A stretch of DNA of 64,000 nucleotides, taken from positions 4,195,501 to 4,259,500 of the forward strand of contig NZ_CP048409.1 in assembly GCF_010448835.1 (NCBI RefSeq), given 5' to 3'. This document shows positions 18,960 through 29,140 of this stretch, piece by piece. A program made the translations under genes and the position numbers. Each line of letters opens with the position of its first letter. The first letter of the stretch is position 1. This stretch comes from Draconibacterium halophilum. GTDB taxonomy: Bacteria; Bacteroidota; Bacteroidia; Bacteroidales; Prolixibacteraceae. Under the pieces are notes generated by a model. It was not told the origin of the DNA. It ran no database searches and worked only from the letters and a program-made list of their open reading frames with translations.

Positions 18960-19814
18960 TCAATTTTTAGAGATTATAATACCATTTGCAATTGCCCGGG
19001 CTCCTTCGTGATCGAAAATCTTATTATCAGACGGATAATTTATAACCCCTTTTTTCTTTAACCATAAGGTTGTAGAGCCGCCTCCATCAAGATTCATTGC
19101 ATCTTTACAATTTAACGCCTTCATTAAAATACCCAGTTCTTTTATCGTTAATCCATTGGCTCTATTCTTATGTCTCCCGTCGGCTGTTACAAAAAGCATT
19201 TCATAATCATTGGTAATTCCAATTGCCGAGCGCGGATGTTTCGTCAGGTTAAAAGATACTGAATCCGGCTCAATCAGTTTTCCCCGGGTTACAAGAACAG
19301 GTCCGGAAACCATAATATCTTCATAGTTCGTATGCCACTTCTTCCAATTGTTTTTCGGGAAAGCTGAAATAGTAACAGAATCGCCAACGGCTAATGCAGC
19401 CTCGCGAATAAATGCTTTTGACTCGGGATTAGGAGAAGTAACTACCTGGTTATTTACTTTCAGGAAAACGACCGCCCCACCCTTCTTCATATTAAAAAAG
19501 GTTCCATTAATTGCGGCCATTGCGTTGTGATTTTCAGCCATTTCGCTCAAAAGTATACGCGTAGAATCGGAATAAACTACCGACACGCCATATCTATTCT
19601 TTTTCAGATCGATTTTTAAAACACTGATGCGCTGCAAATCGTCAATGAATTTATTATTTCTCAGCGTATACCATGTAATTGAGTTGTTGATTTTTTCCTT
19701 CGACCAACTCTCGTTTGAGAATTTCCCAAGCTCCGATACATGGTCAACTTTTTGCGAAAATGTGGAACTACAAACAATAAGCAACACGATTCCAAACAGT
19801 AACTTCTTTATCAT
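18960..19814 (-). CDS. Secreted phosphodiester glycosidase (NAGPA) domain protein
   Basis: 284 residues with a Sec signal (MIKKLLFGIVLLIVCSSTFSQ). The NAGPA fold is shown by NAMAAINGTFFNMKKGG, RSAIGITNDYEMLFVTADGR and the hallmark AMNLDGGGSTTLW. The family comprises phosphodiester glycosidases. The human relative removes GlcNAc from mannose-6-phosphate tags, and bacterial members act on envelope or extracellular polymers. Substrate here unknown. There is no clear partner: the neighbour at 17709-18710 is 249 bases away. Confidence 0.85.
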   Translation of the reverse strand: MIKKLLFGIVLLIVCSSTFSQKVDHVSELGKFSNESWSKEKINNSITWYTLRNNKFIDDLQRISVLKIDLKKNRYGVSVVYSDSTRILLSEMAENHNAMAAINGTFFNMKKGGAVVFLKVNNQVVTSPNPESKAFIREAALAVGDSVTISAFPKNNWKKWHTNYEDIMVSGPVLVTRGKLIEPDSVSFNLTKHPRSAIGITNDYEMLFVTADGRHKNRANGLTIKELGILMKALNCKDAMNLDGGGSTTLWLKKKGVINYPSDNKIFDHEGARAIANGIIISKN

Positions 19815-20088
19815 TTTCAGCTAAGCTTTAGGTTGGTAAACCGTCAAATTATTGCAAGATATAATGCCGGTTTTTTTCAATTTATTTATCAGGTGTACAA
19901 ATTATACTTTATTGTTTAAAAGCCACGATAATCTTTATCAATAATTTGTAAAAAGAAATTTGTAATGATGAATTCGAAAACAATTCCGAGAGTTCTTTTC
20001 AAAAACAATATTTTGGTTCTGACATTTGATTTGGAAAAGGAAAAACCTCTTCCTGAACATACATGAGCTTAATTTTTTTAACTAAAAA

Positions 20089-20114
20089 AAGATCGCCCAA
20101 CCTGACGATCTTTT
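20089..20114. terminator. Bidirectional Rho-independent terminator
   Basis: Stem aagatcg (20089-20095) with cgatctt (20106-20112), flanked by A-run on the left and T-run on the right. It can stop minus-strand transcripts from the small exported protein gene 80 bases upstream. Confidence 0.65.
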
Positions 20115-20196
20115 AATTCTTTAGTATCTTTTTAAATCTGTTCGTTTGATAAAAAAAGACTGATTTCGAATCCATGTATTATCCACAAACTATTTT

Positions 20197-20565
20197 CTAT
20201 AGCAGTATCAGCAAAATAATGATGACCAATAATGCTCCTCCCGAGATGTAAACTCCCGAAGCTCTAACGGCTTCTGCTGCAGCTTCAGAAACCGCAGGAT
20301 TATCACTTTTGCTGTACTTCTTAAAATCTTTTTTTATCCCCCGCAATTCGCGTTTCATTTCTTTTCGCTCGTCTTTTGACAGTGCTTTTAAATCCATTTC
20401 ATTGATCTCTGCCACGCGATCAACCATTTTGTTCAATTCGGCTTTTACTTCCGTTAAAGTCTCTGATTCTTTCGCACTCTTAACATCCTCGTTTGCTTTC
20501 AAGTTTGATGGAAGTACCACCAGTAAAAAAGCCATTGTGATAAAACTCAAAATTAATTTTTTCAT
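20197..20565 (-). CDS. Small exported protein with C-terminal membrane helix
   Basis: 122 residues. N-terminal signal or anchor (MKKLILSFITMAFLLVVLPS), then a charged helical region of alternating K, E, D (LSKDERKEMKRELRGIKKDFKKYSK), then a short glycine-bearing turn and a strongly hydrophobic end (GGALLVIIILLILL). This layout is frequent in small Bacteroidota proteins of unknown role. It probably sits in the inner membrane with the helical part in the periplasm, or is inserted by its C-terminal tail. No family name can be given. Confidence 0.7.
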   Translation of the reverse strand: MKKLILSFITMAFLLVVLPSNLKANEDVKSAKESETLTEVKAELNKMVDRVAEINEMDLKALSKDERKEMKRELRGIKKDFKKYSKSDNPAVSEAAAEAVRASGVYISGGALLVIIILLILL

Positions 20566-21180
20566 TACTTCTCTTTTTAATTGTTACCTATTGGAGGATA
20601 ATAATGATTGCTAATCAAAAAGTAAGCAGAAGAATTACTTATGAATCACAAACTGCCCCTACAGCCTCTTACGAACTAATTTACAATGCATTACAAAATC
20701 ATGTTTTTCAATTCGGCAACGATCTATGCTTGGTAAAGTGTAGAAAAATTTCGCAGTACTTACTCAATGTGTAGAAAATAGAAGGTTTAAAAATACACCA
20801 CCAAGATTTAGCAAAAGCAGTTTTTTGTAATAGGTATATCCGGGCACTTAACATTTGCCCGGTGTTTTTCTTTCATTCAGGTTAAATTTACATTCTGACT
20901 TTTATATCGTAAAAGCTTCTTCGTCAGATATTTGAATTCTGTGAGGAGCCGCTGAGTTTGTATAGCCAGTTATAAATACTTCTTCTGCAACTGAAAGAAA
21001 TGGGCTAAGGGAAGATGAGTTTGTTGTTATAAATTTAACAACTACTAAAACCATACAAACTAAGTTTATTCGGATTGTTAATTTTATTGAAAAATGAGTT
21101 CAAGATTCTTTATTTCGGGAAGCTAAACATATAATAACATTGGCATTGCGAACGCCGTGAAGTAATTTTTTTATTCAAAA
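20566..21180. other. Gene-free stretch with an orphan terminator
   Basis: No coding frame with family-like translation. The only clear structure is a hairpin at 20840-20862 (ccgggca with tgcccgg) followed by tgttttt on the plus strand. No plus-strand gene lies upstream for more than 8 kb, so the hairpin could end a small RNA starting in 20600-20800. I see no convincing promoter, so this remains a suggestion. Confidence 0.4.
20840..20869 (+). terminator. Orphan Rho-independent terminator
   Basis: Perfect 7-base-pair stem (20840-20846 with 20856-20862) followed by T-rich tail. There is no upstream gene on this strand. Confidence 0.6.
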
Positions 21181-21618
21181 TTATTTTTGCCTAACACCAA
21201 TGTTTATAGAAGAAGGATTGATTGAACGATTAAATGATTTAAGTTTTTCCACCAGGATGCCAGTATCCATGCTCTTATCGAAAAAATAATCTGCGCCCAT
21301 TCTTAAGGAACTATTTTTTGCTTGAGTATTCAGCGTCAAAATCATCACGGTAATATCCATTTTAGCTTCTCGTATATTTTTCAGAATATCTAAGCCACTT
21401 CCGTCGGGGAGTTTTATATCCAAAATAACAAATTCCGGCTTTTCTTTTTTTATCATCTCAAACGCTCCTTCGTGTGTTCCTAAACTACCTGCAAGTTTCA
21501 AGTTTTCGAAATTGTCTATTTTTTCACTTATCCATTGGCTTACAGCAAGATTGTCTTCAATTAACACAATTTTTGCCGGGAGGGATTTTATCGTTTCATG
21601 ATTTACTGATGTTACCAT
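21181..21618 (-). CDS. Single-domain response regulator
   Basis: 145 residues, a receiver with IVLIEDN, phospho-acceptor Asp in FVILDIKLPDGSGLDIL, Thr in ILTLNT, and Lys in FFDKSMD. There is no DNA-binding domain. The gene lies 71 bases after the hybrid kinase at 21690-23711 and is most likely co-transcribed and part of its relay. Confidence 0.85.
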   Translation of the reverse strand: MVTSVNHETIKSLPAKIVLIEDNLAVSQWISEKIDNFENLKLAGSLGTHEGAFEMIKKEKPEFVILDIKLPDGSGLDILKNIREAKMDITVMILTLNTQAKNSSLRMGADYFFDKSMDTGILVEKLKSFNRSINPSSINIGVRQK

Positions 21619-21689
21619 AATTATTAAACTTAATTGTCTTACATCGTAAAAAAAACAAAATCATCATTGTTTATTTTGCGGAAATTCAG

Positions 21690-23711
21690 CTATAAAAGAT
21701 TGATGTGCTTTTCCAGCACGGTCAAAACTTGTTCTCTTCCAACTGGTTTCGAGAGAAAATCGACGCACCCAGCTTTTAAGGCTTTTTGTTTTTCGTCATC
21801 GAGAACATAGGCAGAATAGGCCACAATAGGAATTTCCTGGCGTATCGCCTTAATTTTAAAAGTGGCTTCGAAACCATCCATAACAGGCATTTGCAAATCC
21901 ATAATTATTATATCAAAAGTAGGATCCTTGCTGTAAATCTCCAGTGCTTCTTTCCCATTTGAGGCATGTACCAGCTGGCACCCCTCTTTGTTCAAAACGG
22001 CTTCGAGAAAAAGGTAGTTTGTGATTTCGTCTTCGGCAATTAATATTTTTTTACCATTTAAATTTAAACCGCTTGAATTCCCGTCACGTGTATTTTTTGA
22101 TTTTTCAGGCTCCTTGTCAACCGGAATAAATGGTACAGAAAAGTAAAAAGTTGTACCTTCTCCAGGAGTAGAATCAAACCAGATGTTTCCTCCCAGTTTG
22201 TCCACAAGTTTTTTTGATATTGTTAATCCAAGTCCTGTTCCTTCATGAATTCTCCCTTTAGTAAGCTCTGCTTGTCTGAATGGCTCATAAATACAGTCTT
22301 TGTATTTTGGGTCAATTCCAACTCCTGTATCTGCAACCGAAAAAATAAGATTATTGCCATTTACCATGGTTGTCAATATAACTTTTCCTTGCGTTGTGAA
22401 TTTATAGGCATTATTAACCAGGTTTTTTAGAATCTGAAAGAGCTTGGTTTTATCAATTACAATTTGCTGATTTTTTAAAGAAGAGTCTATTTTATGATCG
22501 AACAGAATATCGGGGTTTTCAAATCGGATTTTCTGCTTTTTTACAAATACTTGCAATTCTTCACTCAATTCAACTTCATCTTCGAAGTTGGTGAGTATTC
22601 CACAATCTAATTTCGAGGCTTCAACCAGGTCGGTAACTGTATTTATAAGCCGATCGCTACTTTTTTGCATCGTTTCAACAAAATGCCTTTTTTCTTCTTT
22701 CGTAAAATTGTAATTATCGTCATCAAAAAAATCGACAAATCCTAAAATTCCATTTAGTGGTGTGCGAATTTCGTGACTAATATTGTTTAAAAAAGCCGTT
22801 TTTAATTTTTCCGACTCTTCCGCTTTTTCTTTTGCCGCAATCAAATCCGTCTCCATTTTTTTACGTGCTGTAATATCATCGATAGTTGCCAGGTAAGTGC
22901 TTTTCCCATTCTTTTTCAAAAAGGAAGTAGAAATCAGCATGGTCTTTTTTACCACGCTACCATTTTCAATCAGATCAATTGTAATTTCCTTTTTGTTGTA
23001 TTCTGTACCCTTCGAAATTGTATTTTTGAGAATCTCTGCAAGCTGGCAGTTCAAACAAGAATCAGTAAATCCACAAATAGTAGAAGCTCCTTTTGTTTTT
23101 ACACAATTAATTACATTTCCAATCAGCTTGTTTACAATATCATTTACCCCAATACCAAATTTTAATAATCCTTTTTGATTAATTCTTAAAACTTTTGAAT
23201 CTTCATCAAAAAGAATCATCGTGGAAGGCGCTTTATTAAAAATGGTTTTGAGTTCGAATTCATTCTCTTGTGTTATTTTTTGTAATTCTACTAATTGCTT
23301 TTCATAATTTTTTCGTTTGGTAATATCTCGCCCACTACTCAAAACCAACACCTTAGAATCAATAGTAATTATTTTGGATATTATTTCAACATCCAGCTGC
23401 TGGTTGTCTTTCGAAAAATAAGTTGTTTCGAAACCAAGCCGTCCCCCTTTTTTTATCTTAGCAATCCTTGTTTCCCAATTTTCAATAATATCCTCAGACG
23501 CAAAATCCCTCACATTCATCAATGCAAATTCTTCTTTTGAATATCCGAGTCTTTCACAAGCAAATTCGTTTACTTTTAAAATATTTCCTTCAAAATCGTG
23601 CAGAAACATTGCATCGCTCAATTCATTAAACAATAATTCGAACTTTTTTAATCGTTTTGTCTTTGCTTGCTTTTCTTTCACCTTTAATCCCATGAGATTT
23701 CTATTACACAA
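21690..23711 (-). CDS. Hybrid sensor histidine kinase (PAS-PAS-HisKA-HATPase-REC)
   Basis: 673 residues, cytosolic. Two PAS modules: about 22-140 (FELLFNELSDAMFLHDFEGN) and about 150-285, the second with a cysteine cluster (TIC..TDSCLNCQ). Then HisKA with NNISHEIRTPLNGI (His313), HATPase (NLVNNAYKF, ADTGVGIDP, GTGLGLTISKKL), and a C-terminal receiver (IAEDEITNYLF, Asp in IIMDLQMPVMDG, Lys in FLSKPVG). The closely spaced cysteines in PAS 2 (CGFTDSCLNCQ) could bind metal or sense redox state; this is inference. It ends 71 bases before a stand-alone receiver. Confidence 0.9.
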   Translation of the reverse strand: MCNRNLMGLKVKEKQAKTKRLKKFELLFNELSDAMFLHDFEGNILKVNEFACERLGYSKEEFALMNVRDFASEDIIENWETRIAKIKKGGRLGFETTYFSKDNQQLDVEIISKIITIDSKVLVLSSGRDITKRKNYEKQLVELQKITQENEFELKTIFNKAPSTMILFDEDSKVLRINQKGLLKFGIGVNDIVNKLIGNVINCVKTKGASTICGFTDSCLNCQLAEILKNTISKGTEYNKKEITIDLIENGSVVKKTMLISTSFLKKNGKSTYLATIDDITARKKMETDLIAAKEKAEESEKLKTAFLNNISHEIRTPLNGILGFVDFFDDDNYNFTKEEKRHFVETMQKSSDRLINTVTDLVEASKLDCGILTNFEDEVELSEELQVFVKKQKIRFENPDILFDHKIDSSLKNQQIVIDKTKLFQILKNLVNNAYKFTTQGKVILTTMVNGNNLIFSVADTGVGIDPKYKDCIYEPFRQAELTKGRIHEGTGLGLTISKKLVDKLGGNIWFDSTPGEGTTFYFSVPFIPVDKEPEKSKNTRDGNSSGLNLNGKKILIAEDEITNYLFLEAVLNKEGCQLVHASNGKEALEIYSKDPTFDIIIMDLQMPVMDGFEATFKIKAIRQEIPIVAYSAYVLDDEKQKALKAGCVDFLSKPVGREQVLTVLEKHINLL

Positions 23712-23860
23712 CTCTAAAATTTCAGGTTACAAATATTTAAAAGATAATAGTGGGTTACAATAAGCAAAGTGCTTAAAAATGGAAAGGAATGTTCGTATTT
23801 ACCTATTGTGAAAATAGAAATAGCACAACGAAAATGATGGAAATTGTTTATTAAATATAT

Positions 23861-24511
23861 TCAATTATCGAGCGTTGTAAGCCCGGAACGGATGGCATAC
23901 TTGGTTAATTCCGGCAAAGTGCGCAATTCTAATTTGTCCATAATATTCTTACGATGCGTGTCGACGGTTTTTGAACTTAAAAACAGTATTTCTCCAATTT
24001 CCTTCGACGATTTTCCTTCAGCAATTAATTGTAGGACTTCTTTTTCGCGCATACTTAGCCCGCTTTCGGCATTTTCCTGAGAGCTATCAACTAATTCATT
24101 TAGTATTATTCCTGAAATTTGTTGACAAACATATTTTTGGTTTGCCAGAACTGTTTTAATTGCTTTAATTAGTTCTCCAGAGGCCGAATCTTTTAATATA
24201 TAACCAAACGCTCCGGCTTTTAACATACCAGACACAAATCTCTTATCAGAATACATAGAAAGGGCAATTACCTTACAATCGGCATTTTCCACAACAATTT
24301 GCCGGGTTGCTTCAATCCCGTTTAAACCAGACATCGCAACATCCATAACCACCACATCAGGTTTTAGTTTGGTGCATAACTCCATGGCTTGCCTTCCATT
24401 TTCAGCTTCTCCAATTACGCTCATATTGGCATTTTTTTCAATAATATTTCGAAGCCCGTCGCGAAGAATTTTATGGTCGTCTGCTAATACTATTTTTATT
24501 CCCATTGCCAT
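23861..24511 (-). CDS. NarL/FixJ-type response regulator
   Basis: 216 residues: receiver (IVLADDHKILRDGL, phospho-acceptor Asp in VVVMDVAMSGLNGIEA, Lys in ILKDSA) and LuxR-type helix-turn-helix (LSMREKEVLQLIAEGKSSKEI, followed by SKTVDTHRKNIMDKL). DNA-binding transcription regulator. It starts 5 bases after the HisKA_3 kinase and is its certain partner. Confidence 0.92.
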   Translation of the reverse strand: MAMGIKIVLADDHKILRDGLRNIIEKNANMSVIGEAENGRQAMELCTKLKPDVVVMDVAMSGLNGIEATRQIVVENADCKVIALSMYSDKRFVSGMLKAGAFGYILKDSASGELIKAIKTVLANQKYVCQQISGIILNELVDSSQENAESGLSMREKEVLQLIAEGKSSKEIGEILFLSSKTVDTHRKNIMDKLELRTLPELTKYAIRSGLTTLDN

Positions 24512-24516
24512 AACCG

Positions 24517-26271
24517 TTATATTTCTAAAGGTACAAAAATTTCAACTTGAGTACCTTTCCCTTTTTCTGAATAAATCGAGATATTTCCATCAAGATTTTG
24601 AACACGTTCTCTAATGGTAAAAAGCCCAAATCCGCCTTTACCTATTTTTGCTTTTGGTAATGCGTTTACATTAAATCCCACCCCATCATCAGCGACATCA
24701 ATTTGTAACAAATTATCAGTTACATCTATTTTTATTTTCAAAAAATCTGCTCTGGCATGTTTCACGGTGTTGTTTACCAACTCCTGTATAATTCTGAATA
24801 TAAGAATCAGATTCGACTCAGAGAGTTCAAGTTCTTCTAAACTAGTGATAAATACCGTTTCTATAGGATGTTCATTTTGAATTTTCTCAACCAACCAGTG
24901 CATGGTTTCAATTAATCCTAATTCATATAATATTGGCGGGCTTAAGTCAAATGTAATTTTTCGTGTGTTCTCCAGAGCTTCAGAAATATAGTTCACCACT
25001 GTCTTTAGCTCGGTTTGTGTGTTCGAATTGGAGATTTCGCTTAGAATATCTGTCAGTTTCATCTTGGAGACAACTAAGAGCTGACTCAAATGATCATGAA
25101 TATTTACGGCAATTTCTTTACGCTGTTTTTCTTCCACTAAAGATATTTCTGTTGTTAATTTTTTAAGCGTCTTATGATAGTTTTCTATTTCTTGTTCCCG
25201 TTCAATACGCTCTGTAATAGTACGCGAGGTGGAAACGATTTTAACCAACTCGTTTTTATTATTAAATACCGGCTGGCGCTTCGATTCCATCCACTCATAT
25301 TCACCATCTTTTGAAATAAACCTGTAATTTAAGGAAATTGATAAACCGGACTTGAGCCTGTTCCAATAAGAATCAGCTACTACTAATTGAGTATCTTTAG
25401 GGTGAAAGAAAGTACAGGATTTTTTACCAAGTAATTCATCTGGTTCATAACCACTAACATTCTTAATGGAAGGACTCACGTAGACAAATCTTCCTTCCTT
25501 ATCAAGTAATGAAATTACATCGGTTGTATTTTCTGCCAATAACCGGTACTTTTTTTCACTTTCAATTATTCGCTTTTCGGTTTTTTTTTGCTTTGTAACA
25601 TTCTGTACAGTAGAAATCATAAGGTTTTGCTCGTGCACAGGAATATTTTGTGCATTGATAAACCGCCTCTCTCCATTCTTTGTTGTTATTTCAATACCTT
25701 CCCACTGCATTTTTTTTAGATCGCCACTTTTAATTTCTTCCAACACTTTAGTTTTAATACTATCTCTATATTTTCTTTCCGGATAAACATGTTCAAAAAA
25801 GCTATCTTGCGTATCCAAATACTTTTCAGGCCAACCATAAATTTCAGAGAACTTCTTGTTCATAAAAATTGCCTTACCATCATCTATCTTATTCACCGCC
25901 AATCCTATTGGCAGGTTTTTCAAAATAGTTTCTATAAAAATATTTCGTTCGTGTAATCTTTTTTTAACGCGATCATTTTCATCTGCAAGATTACTCAAGT
26001 AATCCTTTTGAAGTTCAAGCTCTCGAATGGATTTTATTTTAGCCTTCACTTCACGTTGAATTAGAGCAAACAAAAGAACAGATGTAATAAACACAAACCC
26101 AAGTCCTTTGTAAGTTTGAACAGTGGTTAGAAACTCGATGGAAAGAGTCTTTTCAAAAATGGATGTAATTACGTGATCGGAAAAAATAATGTAGGAAGAA
26201 CTGATAAAGAGATAAATCAATGAAATCTTTAAGGAGATGTAGTACCTGCTGAATAGTTTACTAGTTGCCAT
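24517..26271 (-). CDS. Membrane sensor kinase with PAS domains and HisKA_3 dimerisation domain
   Basis: 584 residues. Two N-terminal hydrophobic segments (about 13-32 and 52-68), a coiled linker, a PAS (about 105-225, GLAVNKIDDGKAIFMNKKFSEIYGW), a second PAS/PAC (about 235-360), then HisKA_3 with VNIHDHLSQLLVVSKMKL (His is the phospho-site) and a NarX-type HATPase (RIIQELVNNTVKHA, DDGVGFNV, GGFGLFTIRERV). Typical partner of NarL-type regulators, which follows directly. The signal is not predictable. Confidence 0.9.
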   Translation of the reverse strand: MATSKLFSRYYISLKISLIYLFISSSYIIFSDHVITSIFEKTLSIEFLTTVQTYKGLGFVFITSVLLFALIQREVKAKIKSIRELELQKDYLSNLADENDRVKKRLHERNIFIETILKNLPIGLAVNKIDDGKAIFMNKKFSEIYGWPEKYLDTQDSFFEHVYPERKYRDSIKTKVLEEIKSGDLKKMQWEGIEITTKNGERRFINAQNIPVHEQNLMISTVQNVTKQKKTEKRIIESEKKYRLLAENTTDVISLLDKEGRFVYVSPSIKNVSGYEPDELLGKKSCTFFHPKDTQLVVADSYWNRLKSGLSISLNYRFISKDGEYEWMESKRQPVFNNKNELVKIVSTSRTITERIEREQEIENYHKTLKKLTTEISLVEEKQRKEIAVNIHDHLSQLLVVSKMKLTDILSEISNSNTQTELKTVVNYISEALENTRKITFDLSPPILYELGLIETMHWLVEKIQNEHPIETVFITSLEELELSESNLILIFRIIQELVNNTVKHARADFLKIKIDVTDNLLQIDVADDGVGFNVNALPKAKIGKGGFGLFTIRERVQNLDGNISIYSEKGKGTQVEIFVPLEI

Positions 26272-26478
26272 AAATAAGTATAAATCAAAATTTATAGTGT
26301 TAAGGGCATAAAACCGAACAACACTAAGCGCCTAAATTACAACAATATACCTCATGTAATTGTTCTTCAAATGGTTAAAACAACACTTTACACTTATGGA
26401 AAAACGGTATTGTTCCTTCAACCGTTTTTTAGGTGCTTAATTACCCTACCTGGCTATTTTGCGGACTTTACTCTTGTT

Positions 26479-27627
26479 TTATTTTAATATGGTTTCCGAT
26501 TCAGCCACTGCAATTTTCGAGTCGGCAGTACCATAATACAAGAACCACTTATTTTTAAACCGGGCTAATCCTTCAACAAAACAAACGTTGTTAACCTGGC
26601 CGGTTATTTCGTAGGGCTGATTTGGCGTGATAAAATAATTTTCCAATCGATCCAAGACGATTGTCGGATCATTTTTATCGGTTAATATTTGGCCGGCAGC
26701 ATAAGAGCCTTGTGCCAGATTAGGATCGCCAAAGGTTGGGCTGTTTTTACTGTTGTAAATAAACAGGAATCCGTGCTCGGTTAACAAGGCAGGCGGACCG
26801 GGCTCAACAAGTTCACTGTCGAATTTCCCTCTTCGTGTTGAAAATAAGATCTTAAAAGGAACGGTATAGTTGCGCATTTCATCAAGCACCATTTTTTCGG
26901 GATTGGTTTCCAGCAGAGGGTACCAATCAATTAGGTTATCTGAAGTTGCCATGTAAATATTCGACTCTCCCCAGTACATCCAGTATTTTCCATTTACTTT
27001 TGTGGCTATCATTTTCCCGTTTTCTTCACGACATAAAACGGAACCTGATTTCGACCACATGTCTACATACTTGTCGCCGGCTTTTTTAAAAACCGAACCG
27101 TACTTGTTCCATTGTCGCAAATCGGCAGAACTTGCCACAAACAATCTTGCTTTATCACCATCATATGCGGTGTAAGTCATGTAATAGATACCGTTTTCAT
27201 CTTCTACAACTCTCGGATCTTCGCATCCTCCTTCCCATTCGTACTTTTTCAGTTCATCGTTAGCAGGATATAAAACAGGTTCATTGTATTTTTCAAAATG
27301 ATATCCATCTAAACTATATGCCAGTGCAATACGCGAGGTACCATTGTATTTTCCCAGCACATCTTCAGCCCGGTAGAGCAAAAACAAAGTATCCTCTTTT
27401 ACCACACTGGCCGGATTAAAAACATCCTTTTCTTCCCAGAACACTTCCGTTTTTCTCACCGGGCAAATAAAACTCCTGTCAATACCCGGGTTCAAGCAAG
27501 GATTTACTTCTGCATTCTTTGTAAAAGGAATTAAAAACTGACTTGTTTTTTGTTTTTCATTCGAACACTGAGAAAAAACGATAAGAATTAAAACTGGTGC
27601 CAGCAAAAATTTTAATGTATTTAACAT
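26479..27627 (-). CDS. GH130-family glycoside hydrolase/phosphorylase, lipoprotein
   Basis: 382 residues with a lipoprotein signal (LILIVFSQCSNEK; Cys about 21). A five-bladed beta-propeller is indicated by FNPASVVKEDTLFLLYRAED, the GH130 hallmark GGCEDPRVV, MYWGESNIYMATS, DSELVEPGPPALLTEHGFLF and WFLYYGTADSKIAVAES. GH130 enzymes break beta-mannosidic bonds, by phosphorolysis or hydrolysis (beta-1,2-mannosidases). Exported members usually hydrolyse. The next upstream gene encodes a DUF1080 protein 202 bases away on the same strand, separated by a terminator. Confidence 0.85.
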   Translation of the reverse strand: MLNTLKFLLAPVLILIVFSQCSNEKQKTSQFLIPFTKNAEVNPCLNPGIDRSFICPVRKTEVFWEEKDVFNPASVVKEDTLFLLYRAEDVLGKYNGTSRIALAYSLDGYHFEKYNEPVLYPANDELKKYEWEGGCEDPRVVEDENGIYYMTYTAYDGDKARLFVASSADLRQWNKYGSVFKKAGDKYVDMWSKSGSVLCREENGKMIATKVNGKYWMYWGESNIYMATSDNLIDWYPLLETNPEKMVLDEMRNYTVPFKILFSTRRGKFDSELVEPGPPALLTEHGFLFIYNSKNSPTFGDPNLAQGSYAAGQILTDKNDPTIVLDRLENYFITPNQPYEITGQVNNVCFVEGLARFKNKWFLYYGTADSKIAVAESETILK

Positions 27628-27744
27628 GACTTTAGGTTTTTATCATTTTGATTAAGGATTGTAAGTTAGTAAAAATAGGGCTCATCTTAAGTTATTGCTT
27701 CACTCATAATTCCAGGAGCTGCGCTTTTCAAAAAAAAACGGGCA

Positions 27745-27772
27745 TAAAAAAAGAGGTCGTAAAAGACCTCTT
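27745..27772 (-). terminator. Rho-independent terminator of the DUF1080 gene
   Basis: Stem aagaggtc (27751-27758) with gacctctt (27765-27772), with an A-run to its left that gives the U-run on the minus strand. Confidence 0.8.
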
Positions 27773-27829
27773 TAAATTTTAACTCCCTAATATTATAAGG
27801 TGTGTTCAACTTTCTCTTTAATATGGTTT

Positions 27830-28816
27830 TTAGTTAACTGACGGTGTAACAACAAACTTGCGAAATTCCACCGGTCCGTGATCACCCTGTATCATAAATG
27901 GCCCGGGTTCTCCTTCATTACTGTCGAGCGAGCCTCCGGTAATTCCTGGAATAGGACGATTAGAAATTATTTCAGTTCCGTTGAGGAACACTGTAACATG
28001 ACGACCAACAAGCGTAACGTCATAAGTTTGCCACTCGCCCGGCTTTTTAGCAGCATAAACCGCTGGTTTAATAAAACCGTATATTCCACCAATACTTACA
28101 ATATCAGTTCTTCCTTTTGAATCTTCGATCTGAAGTTCGTGGCGGCCACGCAGATAAATTCCGCTGTTACTTCCTGCCGGATACCGAAACTCTACATGAA
28201 GTTTGAAATCGTTAAATTTTTGATTAGAAATTAAATTACCACCAGATTCGGTGTTAACCATTACACCATCAATCATCTGAAATTTATTGCTTGCCGGAAT
28301 TTTCCACCGGTCCATGTTTTCGGTAATCAGATTTATGGGATTTCCCCAAATTGGCGGTTCTTCTCTTTTCAACGACGGAGCGCGAACACCTATCCATTCC
28401 AACTTATTACCATCAAGCATTTGATAACCCGAAAGTTTATCATCTTTTAAGGAGAACTCAAAATATAAATCATCAATATCCATCCATTGTGGCGGAATGG
28501 TAAAATGATATTTATCCTCATCGGCATTGTACTTAATTTCAGCAATTGGCCTTGCACTACCTTCGTATCCTACATAATATCCAACAAGAGTGGAAAAGCC
28601 CGATAATTTAACTTGAAGCCATCCCGGGAAACCGTCTGACGCCATTAATCCGTGTCTGAAGAGTCCAAGACTCTCGATCTGAGCCTCAGTAATATTTATG
28701 GTAAGATCCCATTTGCCAATCAATGGCGAGTCACTTTCAACGCGTTGTGCCTGCGCAGGTACAAAAGCTGTTAAAGCAATTGCAATTAATAAAATAATAG
28801 GTTTTAGCTTTTTCAT
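27830..28816 (-). CDS. Secreted DUF1080 (3-keto-disaccharide hydrolase-like) protein
   Basis: 328 residues with Sec signal (MKKLKPIILLIAIALTAFVPAQA). An N-terminal domain of about 150 residues (GKWDLTINIT..., lipocalin-like strands) precedes a DUF1080 jelly-roll (about 170-328): LHVEFRYPAGSNSGIYLRGRHELQIED, GEWQTYDVTLVG, and GPFMIQGDHGPVEFRKFVV at the end. DUF1080 proteins are concanavalin-like; some cleave 3-keto-glycosides. It acts in the periplasm or outside the cell. It is the first of two saccharide-related minus-strand genes, with its own terminator. Confidence 0.82.
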   Translation of the reverse strand: MKKLKPIILLIAIALTAFVPAQAQRVESDSPLIGKWDLTINITEAQIESLGLFRHGLMASDGFPGWLQVKLSGFSTLVGYYVGYEGSARPIAEIKYNADEDKYHFTIPPQWMDIDDLYFEFSLKDDKLSGYQMLDGNKLEWIGVRAPSLKREEPPIWGNPINLITENMDRWKIPASNKFQMIDGVMVNTESGGNLISNQKFNDFKLHVEFRYPAGSNSGIYLRGRHELQIEDSKGRTDIVSIGGIYGFIKPAVYAAKKPGEWQTYDVTLVGRHVTVFLNGTEIISNRPIPGITGGSLDSNEGEPGPFMIQGDHGPVEFRKFVVTPSVN

Positions 28817-28925
28817 AGTAGTTATGTATTGATTAGAAAAACGATAATTATTTTTTATAATACAAATCTACTCAAAAAGTGGAATAAATTAAATACTCCA
28901 ATTTTAAATATTTCAACGGGCAGTA

Positions 28926-29006
28926 TACAAATTGGGGGACAAAAAAAGGTCAACCAAAGCTGAGTAATCTTTTTTTTACCCTTACAGATGGAAGTTACAG
29001 CATAGC
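28926..29006 (-). repeat. Degenerate terminator/tRNA-tail module (copy C)
   Basis: The 324-base gap 28817-29140 holds a worn copy of the module described at 42053-42225: an A-run, ggtc...gagtaatct hairpin-like part, T-run, then cccttacagatggaagttacag (in two pieces here). It is imperfect and is called mainly by comparison with the other copies. Confidence 0.4.
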
Positions 29007-29140
29007 TTGTCTTCTCTTCCAATATGTTCGCTTACCACGAGGCAAAGCCATCGGGGAATGCGCTCACCGGAATTACAATACTTCTGTAATAAAACCGGTA
29101 TTACAATTCTATTGGAAAACTCGCTGAAAAGTTTTTCTTG

